From UBA1141 sp963665155 (GTDB lineage: Bacteria; Chloroflexota; Dehalococcoidia; Lucifugimonadales; UBA3495): a stretch of 64,000 nt of DNA. A model generated the notes under the pieces. The model ran no database searches. It saw nothing but the letters and a program-made list of their open reading frames with translations, and was not told where the DNA came from. The translations under genes were made by a program, and so were the position numbers. Below, one piece after another: positions 18,593 to 27,036 of the stretch. Every line of letters starts with the position of its first letter. Within the stretch, counting starts at the first letter, position 1. The DNA is taken from the NCBI GenBank assembly GCA_963665155.2, contig OY761986.2:496001-560000 (forward strand), in the 5' to 3' direction.

Positions 18593-19135
18593 ATGCGAGA
18601 CGAGACTATCCGGGAGATTGAGCAGTTCCTGTACCGCGAAGCTCGATTGTTGGATGACCGGAAGTTCCATGAATGGTTGGAACTTCTGACCGACGACATC
18701 CGTTACTGGATGCCGGTCAGGTCGAACCGCTACCCGGTGAACAGCAAGGCAATTTCCATCTTGGACGGCTCCCGCTACGAAGAAAATGAACTGTCCAAAG
18801 AAGGCGAGTTGGCCATCATGGACGAGGATAAGGACTCGCTGACCAGGCGAGTCGATCGGTTGGACACCGGCATGGCTTGGGCCGAGGACCCTCCATCCCG
18901 CACCCGCCACATGGTGTCCAACGTGCTGTTGGAGCCCGGAGACAAGGATTCAGAGTTGAAGGTCTACTCGAATTTCATCATGTATCGGACGCGGGCGGAA
19001 ACCGAGGTAGACTTTTACGTGGGCGCTCGTGAAGACGTCATTCGGAAAGAGGATGGTCAGTGGAAGGTAGCCTACCGCAAGATCATATTAGACCAAACGG
19101 TGCTTTTAGCCAAAAACGTCAGCAATTTTTTCTGA
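18593..19135 (+). CDS. Rieske aromatic-ring dioxygenase, beta subunit
   Basis: Small structural subunit (SnoaL/NTF2-like cone fold) that packs with the alpha subunit as an alpha3beta3 hexamer. The 180 residues start at the ATG at 18593. They show EIEQFLYREARLLDDRKFHEWLELLTDDIRYWMPVR, the usual beginning of the family, then RVDRL, RTRHMVSNV, and FYVGAREDVIRK with KVAYRKIILDQ at the end. It follows the third alpha gene by 54 bases and is the only beta gene here, so it presumably serves all three alpha subunits. Confidence 0.9.
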   Translation: MRDETIREIEQFLYREARLLDDRKFHEWLELLTDDIRYWMPVRSNRYPVNSKAISILDGSRYEENELSKEGELAIMDEDKDSLTRRVDRLDTGMAWAEDPPSRTRHMVSNVLLEPGDKDSELKVYSNFIMYRTRAETEVDFYVGAREDVIRKEDGQWKVAYRKIILDQTVLLAKNVSNFF

Positions 19136-19151
19136 ACAACTTCGTTGGAGG

Positions 19152-19200
19152 TCAGGAATTGCGGGAAGTCAGGAATTGCGGGAGGTTAGGGATTGCGCGC
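19152..19200 (+). repeat. 17-bp tandem repeat, three units
   Basis: GTCAGGAATTGCGGGAA is repeated almost exactly, then a third time with two changes (GTTAGGGATTGCG). It lies in the 300-base gap behind the beta subunit gene. Nothing else is recognised in 19201-19438. Confidence 0.85.
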
Positions 19201-19438
19201 CTCCCTGAGTGAGTGGCCGGGGTGAGTGCCAATGGGCTCAATTCCGTACAGATGAGCTTTTTCCGGAGACTGTAGGCTGGGGTGAGAAAATATGACCGCT
19301 TACCTCGGACAGGTGATCGACGCGCCAAGCCTCTTATCGCTCCCTGCTTCGGGCCTCGAATTACTCGGCAAAAGATCCAACTGCCTAGCTTCGCGCGCGC
19401 ATTCGGGATCATATCCGTCGACTCAAGTTTTAACCAAA

Positions 19439-20611
19439 TCACCAGCCTGCGCCCGCTGGTTTCTGCCCCAACAGAACCTGTCCGGCTAAATCGAAGTTGG
19501 CGGCATTGCCGATCCATTGTTTTGCTGCGACATGAATATCCCGGTGGTACCGCTCCATTGGGTGAGATTGAAAGACCGCAGTGGTGCCAGCCGCCTCGAA
19601 TAGCAAGTCGACCGCTCTCGCCGATTCCCGAAAGGCGTTTGCGACTGCCAACCGCACTTGAGCGATCTTCTGGATGGGATCGGATTTGCCATCGGACGCT
19701 ACCGCCCACACCTTCTCAACAGAGTCGAAGAGATAGGCGCGAGCAGAGCTTAACGAGGCCTCCGCTTGACCGACGGCCGCATGCACAGCAGGTCGATCTT
19801 GGAGGCGGGTGGGTGACATGTTGGTGCCGGATCCAGCGACCGACTCCAAGAAAGTATCCATAGCGCCCCGTCCGATGCCCAGGAAGCAAGAAGCTAATGT
19901 CCCCCCGGCGAAGGTCAGGAAGGTGCGTGGATTGAATAATGGACCAGGATGGTTAGGCGGTTGGGCCATGCTAAAGCTACGCTCCACCGGAATAAAAGCA
20001 TCATTCAAATGGAAATCGTGACTGCCGGTCGCACACAGCCCTACGGCGGACCATGTATCGCGCACATCAGCCTCTGCAATCGGCGCGAATGCGAGTATAG
20101 TTTTGGGGATGCCTTCAGCTGTTAATATTGGGCCCTTTTCGTCGACTATCTTACACATGAACATTAGCCAATTGGCATAGTCGATGCCACTAGCGAAGGT
20201 AAAGTGTCCACTTACTTTGTAGCCTCCGTCGACTGGAAATGCCTCGCCCCTGGGTATAATAATGCCCGCTAATCGGACATCTGGTGGTTGCCCAAAAAGT
20301 TCTGCCGCAACCTGATGCTTGAGTCCTCCCGCCAACCACCCGGCGCCGCTGGTGATCATTGCGCACCATCCCACGGAACCATCGACTCTGGAAATCTCTT
20401 CTACCACTTCCATTAGAGTCATAGGGTCCACTTCCAGCCCGCCCAATGATCGAGGATAAAAGGCCTTGAAGATGCCTGCGTCGGCCATTCCCTGCACCAC
20501 CGGTTCCGATACCCGTCTCTGCCTCTCTATTTCGTCCCGGCTCTCCCGGATCAGCGGCAGCAGTGCCGCGGTCGCCGCAAGAAGATCACGGCTTGTACTT
20601 TCGCCGGTCAA
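19439..20611 (-). CDS. Acyl-CoA dehydrogenase-fold flavoprotein (HsaA/HpaB-like monooxygenase type)
   Basis: 390 residues of the acyl-CoA dehydrogenase fold. The TTG at 20611 follows ACGGAGGC. It lacks the glutamate of true acyl-CoA dehydrogenases at a recognisable position and resembles group D flavin monooxygenases such as HsaA, which hydroxylate phenols with reduced FMN. Visible parts are FYPRSLGGLEVDPMTL, VDGSVGWCAMITS, GGYKVSGHFTFASGIDYANW (central beta domain) and HDFHLNDAFIP. The C-terminal helix region ends HPMERYHRDIHVAAKQW, where this subfamily has HP-x-x-R-xx-RD-x-H. It lies beside the ring-hydroxylating cluster but on the opposite strand, so aromatic hydroxylation is plausible. 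Its flavin reductase is not in the window. Confidence 0.75.
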   Translation of the reverse strand: MTGESTSRDLLAATAALLPLIRESRDEIERQRRVSEPVVQGMADAGIFKAFYPRSLGGLEVDPMTLMEVVEEISRVDGSVGWCAMITSGAGWLAGGLKHQVAAELFGQPPDVRLAGIIIPRGEAFPVDGGYKVSGHFTFASGIDYANWLMFMCKIVDEKGPILTAEGIPKTILAFAPIAEADVRDTWSAVGLCATGSHDFHLNDAFIPVERSFSMAQPPNHPGPLFNPRTFLTFAGGTLASCFLGIGRGAMDTFLESVAGSGTNMSPTRLQDRPAVHAAVGQAEASLSSARAYLFDSVEKVWAVASDGKSDPIQKIAQVRLAVANAFRESARAVDLLFEAAGTTAVFQSHPMERYHRDIHVAAKQWIGNAANFDLAGQVLLGQKPAGAGW

Positions 20612-20653
20612 TTTGCCTCCGTCTGATATTACTTCGATCAGATTAATGCGGGC

Positions 20654-21436
20654 TTAAAGACCTTTGGCGAAATCTCGCAGCGTACCGAAATCGGCCTTAA
20701 AGCCCTCGGTCAAAGCGCGGCGGTCCGTGCCGTGAAGGACGAACCGGGCACCCTGTCCGATCCAATACGAGGATCGCTCGGGCGTCTGATGGTGAACCAT
20801 CACCGGGATCCCACGGCTGCCAGCAGTATCGATAACCTGCTTGACGGTTTTTTTGTATTCGGGCCGGTCATACTGGTCCGGGAACCCCAGGGATATGCTC
20901 ATGTCGTTGGGGCCCACGAATATGCCGTCGATACCCGGCACCTCCAGCATCTTGTCCAAGGCTTTAACCGCTGCCACGCTCTCAATACCGATAATGGCGA
21001 TGCTGTTGCGGTTGCGCTCTTCCAGGTAAGCCCGTGTGGCGTCGCTGACGTGCTCCCCCGCTTCCATTATTTGCTGTACTGCCTCCCCCTTTAGGGGACG
21101 CCATTTGGCCGCTGCCACCACTTCTTTTACTTCCTCCACGGTCTCGCAGTAAGGCGCCAGAACTCCCTGAGCGCCTGCGTCCATGGCCATGGTGACGTAG
21201 TGGGAATCAGGAATGGGGATGCGTACGATTGGCACAACCCCGGTGGTGTTGCACATTGTCAGGTAGTCGCCAAGCTCGCCCCGGCTGCGGGGACCGTGCT
21301 CGGTGTCGATGATAATGTAATCCAGGCCAACTCCGGTCAGGACGGGAATCCAGCGAGGGTTGCGCCCGATGGATATCATGGTCCCGAAGACCCGGCCCCC
21401 GGCCTGTAAAGTGGATTTTAGCTCTGCTCCGTTCAT
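20654..21436 (-). CDS. HpcH/HpaI-family class II aldolase
   Basis: A metal-dependent pyruvate-type aldolase of 260 residues. It shows GTMISIGRNP, DYIIIDTEHGPRS (catalytic histidine region), VPIVRIPIPDSHYV (substrate arginine), DAGAQGVLAPYCET, and IGIESVAAVKALD plus GIFVGPNDMSISLG (metal ligands Glu and Asp). Members split 4-hydroxy-2-oxo acids such as those formed after meta-cleavage of homoprotocatechuate. It lies 42 bases upstream of the acyl-CoA dehydrogenase-like gene on the same strand, so the two are likely cotranscribed. A second, more distant relative is at 31950. The true substrate is not deducible. Confidence 0.85.
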   Translation of the reverse strand: MNGAELKSTLQAGGRVFGTMISIGRNPRWIPVLTGVGLDYIIIDTEHGPRSRGELGDYLTMCNTTGVVPIVRIPIPDSHYVTMAMDAGAQGVLAPYCETVEEVKEVVAAAKWRPLKGEAVQQIMEAGEHVSDATRAYLEERNRNSIAIIGIESVAAVKALDKMLEVPGIDGIFVGPNDMSISLGFPDQYDRPEYKKTVKQVIDTAGSRGIPVMVHHQTPERSSYWIGQGARFVLHGTDRRALTEGFKADFGTLRDFAKGL

Positions 21437-21580
21437 AATTACGCCTTATATTTTTTACTTACTTGTGAATGCCCCAGGAGGCGAAACCGGGTTTCTCCCT
21501 CCTTACGAAGGGGGAGATTACGAGGCGGTAGCCCCGAACCTTTCCATGTAGCTTAGCTGCACCAACAGTCGCCCTGCCCT

Positions 21581-22660
21581 TTAATGTGTCTCCAACAGTC
21601 TTTCGCAGAACCTGGCGGTGTTCATCAGGTCGGGAATTATTACGTATTCGTTAACTGTATGCATACCGTTGGTGGCCATGCCCACCACCACACAGTCGAT
21701 GCCGTTAAGCCGCATGGCATTAGCGTCGGTGCCGCCACCGGAAGGCTCGATGTTGGGAGTCAACTTCATTTCACCCATTACCCGGGTAACCAGACGAACG
21801 ATGGGGTCGTTGGGGTCCAGATTGTACATCTGAAACATCACGTTCAGTTCTTCCTGAATTGTGGCGTCATGGTACTTCTTGCGCGCTTGGTCGAGGGTGG
21901 TGATTAGCTGCATGCGCAGCAAGTCCACCGTCTCGGTATTTCGACTGCGGAACTCGCCGCTGAATGTGACCTCGGATGGCACAGCGTTTCGCACCGTGCC
22001 ACCGGAAATCGTGCCCACGTTGAAGGTGGACTCCTCGTCCATGCGGCCTTGAGGCAGTTCGCCAATGATGTCTGAAGCGATGCGGATGGCCGAAAGCCCT
22101 TTTTCCGGTTCAACACCAGCGTGGGCTGCCCGTCCGGTCACGGTGACATCGAAACCGACATAGGTCGGGCTGGAACCGGTGATCTGGTTCACCGGGCCGT
22201 TGCCGTCGAATACCACTGATTCTTTACACCGGATCATGGAGTAGTCGAGGTTGCTGGCGCCAACCAGGCCTATTTCTTCGCCGCGGGTAAAGACAACCTG
22301 AACCGGTCGCCGGTGTCGACCGTCTTGTTTCGCGGACTCCAAAGCCTCCATTATTGCTGCGACGCCGGCTTTGCAGTCTCCGCCTAAGATAGTGGTGCCG
22401 TCGGACTCGATACGGTCTCCCACAACCTGGGGTTTGATGCCCCGGCCTGGGTTCACGGTATCCATGTGGGCAGAAAGGAGCAGCGGATTGTCGCCATCTT
22501 CCGAGGCGATCACGTTGCCGTGGGCGTCTCTCAAGACCTGGAATCCCAGGTTGCCCAGGCGTTCTTCCAAATGTTTGGAAATGTCTTCTTCGAAGTCGGA
22601 GGGGCTGTCAATGCGGACCATTTCGCAAAAAGAGTTAACCAGTCGTTCCTGATCAGGCAT
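21581..22660 (-). CDS. M20-family metallopeptidase (peptidase T-like)
   Basis: A di-zinc exopeptidase of the M20 family, 359 residues from the ATG at 22660, which follows GGGAGATGAA. Metal-ligand motifs are visible: LLLSAHMDTVNPG (His, Asp), TTILGGDCKAGVAAI (bridging Asp), VVFTRGEEIGLVGA (catalytic and metal Glu), SVVFDGNGPV and GMATNGMHTVNEYV (His). The lid domain has GRAAHAGVEPEKG. The arrangement is closest to PepT/YqjE-like enzymes, which act on short peptides, though amidohydrolases of the same fold remain possible. It stands alone between the aldolase and the transporter gene. Confidence 0.85.
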   Translation of the reverse strand: MPDQERLVNSFCEMVRIDSPSDFEEDISKHLEERLGNLGFQVLRDAHGNVIASEDGDNPLLLSAHMDTVNPGRGIKPQVVGDRIESDGTTILGGDCKAGVAAIMEALESAKQDGRHRRPVQVVFTRGEEIGLVGASNLDYSMIRCKESVVFDGNGPVNQITGSSPTYVGFDVTVTGRAAHAGVEPEKGLSAIRIASDIIGELPQGRMDEESTFNVGTISGGTVRNAVPSEVTFSGEFRSRNTETVDLLRMQLITTLDQARKKYHDATIQEELNVMFQMYNLDPNDPIVRLVTRVMGEMKLTPNIEPSGGGTDANAMRLNGIDCVVVGMATNGMHTVNEYVIIPDLMNTARFCERLLETH

Positions 22661-22888
22661 TTCATCTCCCGGCGGATACAATTACCCGCTCATGATCTAC
22701 CGATTATGCCGACACCCTGGGTAAATCCAAACCCTTAAAGGCGACCCTTTGTCGTCAACCACAAGTTTCGGCAGGCAGGCACCATCCGGATCAAACTGGC
22801 AACATTATACATTACGCGACCCACGAACCGTTCGCGTCGCCGGGGAGGTGTAGCAAATGGGGTTAATGGCCAGCGGGCCTTCCATCAC

Positions 22889-23765
22889 CTATGGAGAAAG
22901 CGCAATCATGTGCAGTCCGGCAACGATGAAGCTAGAGCCCAGCAAACGGCCCCGGCCAAATGGTTCTTTCAGTAGAAATACACCGAGGAGCACTCCCACT
23001 ACTATGCCAACCTCCCTGGCTGGCGCTACGTAGCTTACCCGGGACAGCGAGAAAGCGGTCAAGACCATTCCATAGGCCAAGAAAGTGAGCGCTCCCGACA
23101 CCACAAGCGGAACGGTATTCGCCCGGAACTCCCTGCCGATCTGGGCCAAGCCCCGCCTGGCAAGGATGTAAGGCGTGAGACCCACGGCGGAGCCCAGGGT
23201 CATGAAGTACATGTATAGAAAAGGCTCAACATGGCCGACGCCCCGCTTATCCACGATTGCGTAACTGGCTATGGTGATGCCGGTTAGGATGGCGTAGCGG
23301 GTGCCAGTATTTCTGACGATTTCCAATGGGTCTCGCAATATGGCCGCGAAATTGCCCCACCAAGAAATCGTGTAAATGCCGGCAATGATGGCGACTATGC
23401 CGATTACGGGCATGCCATCAATGCTTTCGTTCAAGATCAGGACCGCCAGAATGGGGACCAGCATTGGGCCCATTCCCCCGGGCGATGGGGTATACCAAAG
23501 ACAAGTCGCCGTGGGTGTAGCTTTGCCCCAGTAAAACGAAGTAAACCATGTGGAGGGATATGGTGGCCAGTATGAAAATCCAACCGGGATAACCGACGGG
23601 ATGGAGCAGGAACAAAACGACGCCCAAGGGAATGAACATGAGGCTGGCGGTAACTAAGATCCACCACATGAACACTTGCTTGTCGCCGGAGCCCTTGAGC
23701 AGAAAGTTCCAGGTTGAATGGGCCAGAGCGGAGGCCAGGACCAAGCCCAAGGCTAGCGCCGTCAT
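22889..23765 (-). pseudogene. EamA/DMT-type transporter, one frameshift
   Basis: A ten-helix drug/metabolite-type permease of the EamA family. The first part starts at the ATG at 23765 (MTALALGLVLASALAHSTWN), an S/A-x-W-N motif typical of the first helix. It runs through LMFIPLGVVLFLL and HGDLSLVYPIARG. The rest is in another frame, from MGPMLVPILAVLIL to the end at 22889. The switch lies in a run of five C on the top strand (23475-23479). Removing one gives ARGMGPMLVP and one continuous protein of about 292 residues, the normal length. It may be a genuine mutation or a homopolymer sequencing error. Confidence 0.8.
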
Positions 23766-24040
23766 GGGGCAAGTATATCACCGGCTTTCAGGAGTTCCGG
23801 TTCAGCTACGTTCGGTTAACATAACCGATACTAAAGGAGCCTCCAGAGCTTAGGGGAGCCACCAATATTGTCATTCTGAACCGCAGGTGAAGAATATGGG
23901 TAGAGGCGATTTCCTCGTGGAAGAAGCTTAGCGGAGTGGAGGATGCCCATCGGACGCTATGAGGATCGTTGACGATAAAAAGCGGGTTGGCCCTATGCCA
24001 GCAGGAACGGAGCCCAGAGAAGAGTATTGGGTCCCGGGAG

Positions 24041-24150
24041 CGTTCGGGAGCGTTCGGGAGCGTTCGGGAGCGTTCGGGAGCGTTCGGGAGCGTTCGGGAG
24101 CGTTCGGGAGCGTTCGGGAGCGTTCGGGAGCGTTCGGGAGCGTTCAGGAG
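24041..24150 (+). repeat. 10-bp tandem repeat, eleven units
   Basis: The unit CGTTCGGGAG is repeated ten times without a change and once more as CGTTCAGGAG, with a partial unit just before. There are no spacers. It lies in the gap between the transporter and the small gene at 24166, close to the 3' end of the latter. The rest of 23766-24040 has no gene. A stretch at 23870-23950 (CATTCTGAACCGCAGGTGAA and on) looks like a dispersed intergenic repeat. Confidence 0.95.
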
Positions 24151-24165
24151 AGCTGGGCGTCGCCG

Positions 24166-24450
24166 TCACGCCTCGGCGTCTCGTTCGTAACGGCGCCGTA
24201 GCGATTCAACGTAAACCCGTTCGTAATTCCCATAATGCGCATCGGGCCCCAGGCCGCTCAAGCGCTCGGCCCACATGTACTCCACGTCTTCCCAGCGAAT
24301 GGGGTAGGGTGCCTGGTCGAAAAAGGCGGTAACCGCTCCGCTGGTGTCATCGGCTTCCATATACCCCAGCATCTGAAAATTGTCGTAAGTGTTGCCGTGG
24401 TCGGACACGAACCTGCCCTTCATAGCGGCCAACACAATAAAAGTTGCCAT
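24166..24450 (-). CDS. Conserved-looking small protein, unknown
   Basis: 94 residues from the ATG at 24450. The product (MATFIVLAAMKGRFVSDHGN, later GYMEADDTSGAVTAFFDQAP and WEDVEYMWAERL) is soluble, mildly acidic and ends with a basic helix. The composition and the D/E/W pattern look like a real protein, but I know no family. The stop lies 16 bases from the 10-bp repeat array. It is on the same strand as the thiolase gene and 72 bases after it, so it could be the last gene of that unit. Confidence 0.55.
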   Translation of the reverse strand: MATFIVLAAMKGRFVSDHGNTYDNFQMLGYMEADDTSGAVTAFFDQAPYPIRWEDVEYMWAERLSGLGPDAHYGNYERVYVESLRRRYERDAEA

Positions 24451-24522
24451 GATACAACCTAAAGTACTCAGCGGTCAGCGATCAGCCGCCTGCGCGCATA
24501 GCAGATGTCTGAGATCTGGCCG

Positions 24523-25677
24523 CTATCTTGTCAGAATATGGACCGTGGTCACGTCCCCTGCGCCGGAGCATTGGGCAAGTCCCACCCTGGCGTTCTGCAC
24601 TTGTCGCGGCCCCGCTTCCTGACGCAGTTGGGTAACGGTTTCGTGGATCATGCGGATGCCGGTGGCCCCGAATGGGTGGCCCATGGCCAAGAGTCCACCG
24701 TCAGTATTGGTGGGAATGTCGCCGGCAAGAGCAGTGCGCCCTTCCGCCGTGGCGCGCCACGCTTCTCCCGGCGGCACCAAACCCAATGCCTCCAGTTGCT
24801 GAAGCTCGCCGATGGTGGCGGCGTCGTGAACTTGGACCAAATCGATGTCCTCGGGGCCCAGTCCACTCATCTCATAGGCTTTCACCGCCCCGGGTTCGGT
24901 TCGGTACGGGCTGAAAGCCGAGTGGTCGCTCCCTTTACCATTGTAGCTGCCGGAAGTGAGCACGGCGGCCGCAATACGCACCGTGCGGTCTTTGTTAATC
25001 CCGTAGCGGTCCAGAGCATCGGCGGCGCACAGCACCGCGGCGGCTGAACCCTCGCTTGTCGGGCAGCACTGGTAGAGGGTTAAAGGGTCGGCAATCAGGC
25101 GGGACTGAAGCACTTCTTCCAGGCTATATTCTTGCTTGCGGTGAGCAAACGGGTTCAGGGAACCGTTCTGTCTGGCTTTGACCGCTGCTTGGGCAAATGC
25201 CGTAGCAGGCGCCCCGGTTTCCTCCATGTAGCGGCGCATGCGCAGAGCGTAGCCAGCCATCATGTGATCGCCGCCGATGTAGCGGTCGGGGCTTTCGTCG
25301 GCGGTGACAGTCACAGGGCCACGGGGAACTTTCTCCGCCCCGAAAGCCAGCGCCATGTCATACATTCCCGTGGCTATGCCCCAATAAGCTTGCCAAAAAG
25401 CCGTGGAACCGCTGGAGCATGCGTTTTCCACATTGATGATGGGTATCCCGGTCAGTCCCAGGTTTGCCAGGGCGGTCTCTCCCACGGACATGCCGTGGTA
25501 GTACACATGGCCGAAGTAGGCAACAGGTATGTCCTTCCAACCCACGCCAGCATCCTGCAAGGCGGGCAAAACCGCCTCCATTGCCAGGGTGGCCAGGTCT
25601 TTTTCCGGGAACCTGCCAAATGGATGCAAGCCCACGCCTGCTACGACTACTTCGCGTCCGGTGTTGAATTGGGTCAC
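24523..25677 (-). CDS. Thiolase-family protein (SCP2-thiolase-like)
   Basis: A 384-residue thiolase-fold enzyme. The GTG at 25677 follows GGAGGTATACT. It has the nucleophilic cysteine in VENACSSGS (about residue 87), GGDHMMAGYALRMRRYME in the lid, VQVHDAATIGELQQLEALGL, GHPFGATG with the catalytic histidine, and AQCSGAGDVTTVHI with the second cysteine. This pattern is that of the SCP2-thiolase/non-specific lipid-transfer group, often paired with DUF35 proteins in CoA-ester metabolism. The DUF35 gene at 26356 is upstream on the same strand, with only the broken toxin-antitoxin pair in between, which probably inserted into an older pair. Confidence 0.85.
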   Translation of the reverse strand: MTQFNTGREVVVAGVGLHPFGRFPEKDLATLAMEAVLPALQDAGVGWKDIPVAYFGHVYYHGMSVGETALANLGLTGIPIINVENACSSGSTAFWQAYWGIATGMYDMALAFGAEKVPRGPVTVTADESPDRYIGGDHMMAGYALRMRRYMEETGAPATAFAQAAVKARQNGSLNPFAHRKQEYSLEEVLQSRLIADPLTLYQCCPTSEGSAAAVLCAADALDRYGINKDRTVRIAAAVLTSGSYNGKGSDHSAFSPYRTEPGAVKAYEMSGLGPEDIDLVQVHDAATIGELQQLEALGLVPPGEAWRATAEGRTALAGDIPTNTDGGLLAMGHPFGATGIRMIHETVTQLRQEAGPRQVQNARVGLAQCSGAGDVTTVHILTR

Positions 25678-25779
25678 GAGTATACCTCCATGGATAGACC
25701 AAACTGATATGGGCCACACTGGCCGCGCATGGTGCGAAATTTGGTTTCCGGGGAAGTTGGAGCTTGCTCCGAGCTTTCT

Positions 25780-26088
25780 CTAAAGCCTGGTGAGCCAATA
25801 CGATGGCAGACGATGCTGATGAGCGACAGCCAAGACTTGAACCGCACCATGGGATTCACGGAAAAGAACAGTGAATGGAAACCGCCTCAATAGAGCGCGG
25901 CGAATATCCGGTGCTTGTTCAACCGGTGCTTGTTCAATTGGATAGCGGTTTGGTGCCTGGCAAACCCCCTCTAAAACTTATTCGAACTCGGCCAGGTATG
26001 AAGCTCCAAGTCCCGCTTGCTGACCTTCGTAAAAAGCAACCGTCTCAAGATGTTCGGCCTCTGCCTCTGGGTGGAACTGGTAACTCAC
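25780..26088 (-). pseudogene. RelE/ParE-family toxin with an in-frame stop
   Basis: The frame begins with GTG at 26088, overlapping the antitoxin stop (GTGA). It reads VSYQFHPEAEAEHLETVAFY, then GLGASYLAEFE, a TAA (25978-25980), and continues in the same frame as VLEGVCQAPNRYPI, IRRALLRRFPFTVLFRE and AVAHQHRLPSYWLTR to TAG at 25780. The RRFPF..FRE and AVAHQ-RxPxYW parts are hallmark features of ParE/RelE toxins. The total of 102 positions fits the family. A 15-bp in-frame duplication (TTGAACAAGCACCGG twice) adds five residues in the middle. As it stands, the toxin is cut after about 36 residues and must be inactive unless the stop is an error. Confidence 0.8.
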
Positions 26089-26299
26089 CTTAGCAGTGCT
26101 CTTGCTCTCCGCCCTGCATCGTCCGCAGAAATCGGTTGCACGTCCCCACGATCAAGTTCCCGTGCCCGATGGGCCGCCTCAATAAGCCATGTTTGTTCTA
26201 GGAGAGAGCGTCTAGACTCAAAAGCAGCTTTTGAGCAAGACTAGCACGATCTTCTGGCGACAGACTAAGGGCCTCAACTTCAACGCTATGGAGATCCAT
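26085..26299 (-). pseudogene. Addiction-module antitoxin, frameshifted
   Basis: The ATG at 26299 begins MDLHSVEVEALSLSPEDRAS, then LAQKLLLSLDALS. There the frame hits TAG, but the next frame continues as LEQTWLIEAAHRARELDRGD and ends in SADDAGRRARALLR, with its TGA overlapping the toxin start. The SxxERxxLAxxLLxSL opening and the E-A-x-x-R-x-x-E-L-x-x-G end are those of the small antitoxins (TIGR02574 type) that pair with RelE/ParE toxins. One missing base near 26200 accounts for the break. Both members of the pair are damaged, which suggests decay rather than a single error. Confidence 0.75.
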
Positions 26300-26355
26300 G
26301 TTATCACCCCATTTCTTCCCGTCAGCTTAATGGCGGCCGCGCACGAGTTATCCTA

Positions 26356-26766
26356 TCATTTAGTGCCCGGCCTCCATTTGTAAACCACGCGCTCCGAGCC
26401 GCCCTCGGCAGCCTCCACCAAGCGCAGGGCCAACTCCACTGGCATGCCGATCTTCAAGCTATCTTCGGGACAGTCGATGACCTCCGCCAGCACCTGTGGC
26501 CCCTCGGCCATTTCTATCTGCCCAAGAACGTAGGGCACATCGCCCGGCCATCCTTGGGGCGGGATCCGTACAATGGTGTAGGAGTAGAGTGTCCCTTGCT
26601 TACCCAGTTCCACCGGCTCCAAGTTGCTTGAGCTGCAACCTTGGCAAAATGTGGCGGGGCCGAACACATGGATGTCGCACTCCAGGCATCGAAACCCGAG
26701 GAGAACGCCCTCGGTGCCTTCATCGTTAGTAAGTTTTAAACGTCTGGTATCGACAGAAATAGCCAA
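26356..26766 (-). CDS. DUF35 zinc-ribbon/OB-fold protein, thiolase partner
   Basis: 136 residues. It has a rubredoxin-like zinc ribbon (FRCLECDIHVFGPATFCQGC, two Cys pairs) followed by an OB-fold: GTLYSYTIVRIPPQGWPGDV, PYVLGQIEMAEGPQVLAEV and LKIGMPVELAL. DUF35 proteins associate with thiolases or HMG-CoA synthase and help channel acyl-CoA intermediates. The first codon is a TTG at 26766; no strong ribosome site decides this. The thiolase gene lies downstream on the same strand at 24523-25677, so the pair is a plausible functional unit. Confidence 0.85.
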   Translation of the reverse strand: MAISVDTRRLKLTNDEGTEGVLLGFRCLECDIHVFGPATFCQGCSSSNLEPVELGKQGTLYSYTIVRIPPQGWPGDVPYVLGQIEMAEGPQVLAEVIDCPEDSLKIGMPVELALRLVEAAEGGSERVVYKWRPGTK

Positions 26767-27036
26767 GGCAGAGTCAGCCTCCGGTTAGTCACAAAATTAG
26801 CTTAAACCGGCTATCTGGAGGTGTCAACCGGATGCCTCACAGGCGAATCTGCCTATGCGCGTAAAATTCAGACCCTAAGGATTTCACACCGGCAAAATCC
26901 CCCATTGACCCTGTTCCGCCTACATGGTAGGTTTTGTGGTGCTGGAAGCGGATCAATCCGACCCTAGACACCTTCCGCTCATGCCTGAAATCAGGTCATC
27001 CCATAGTATTCGGAATCCAGGGGCCACAGGGGAGAA
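26767..27036. other. Divergent promoter region
   Basis: About 270 bases between the DUF35 gene and the acyl-CoA ligase. No gene or clear promoter pair could be assigned. Confidence 0.35.

Noticed and set aside
24041..24150. CRISPR array
   Set aside because: The 10-bp units touch each other without spacers and no cas genes are near.
23959..24201. A top-strand gene rich in SVRERSGAFG repeats
   Set aside because: It only translates the 10-bp repeat in its three frames and has no start signal or family.
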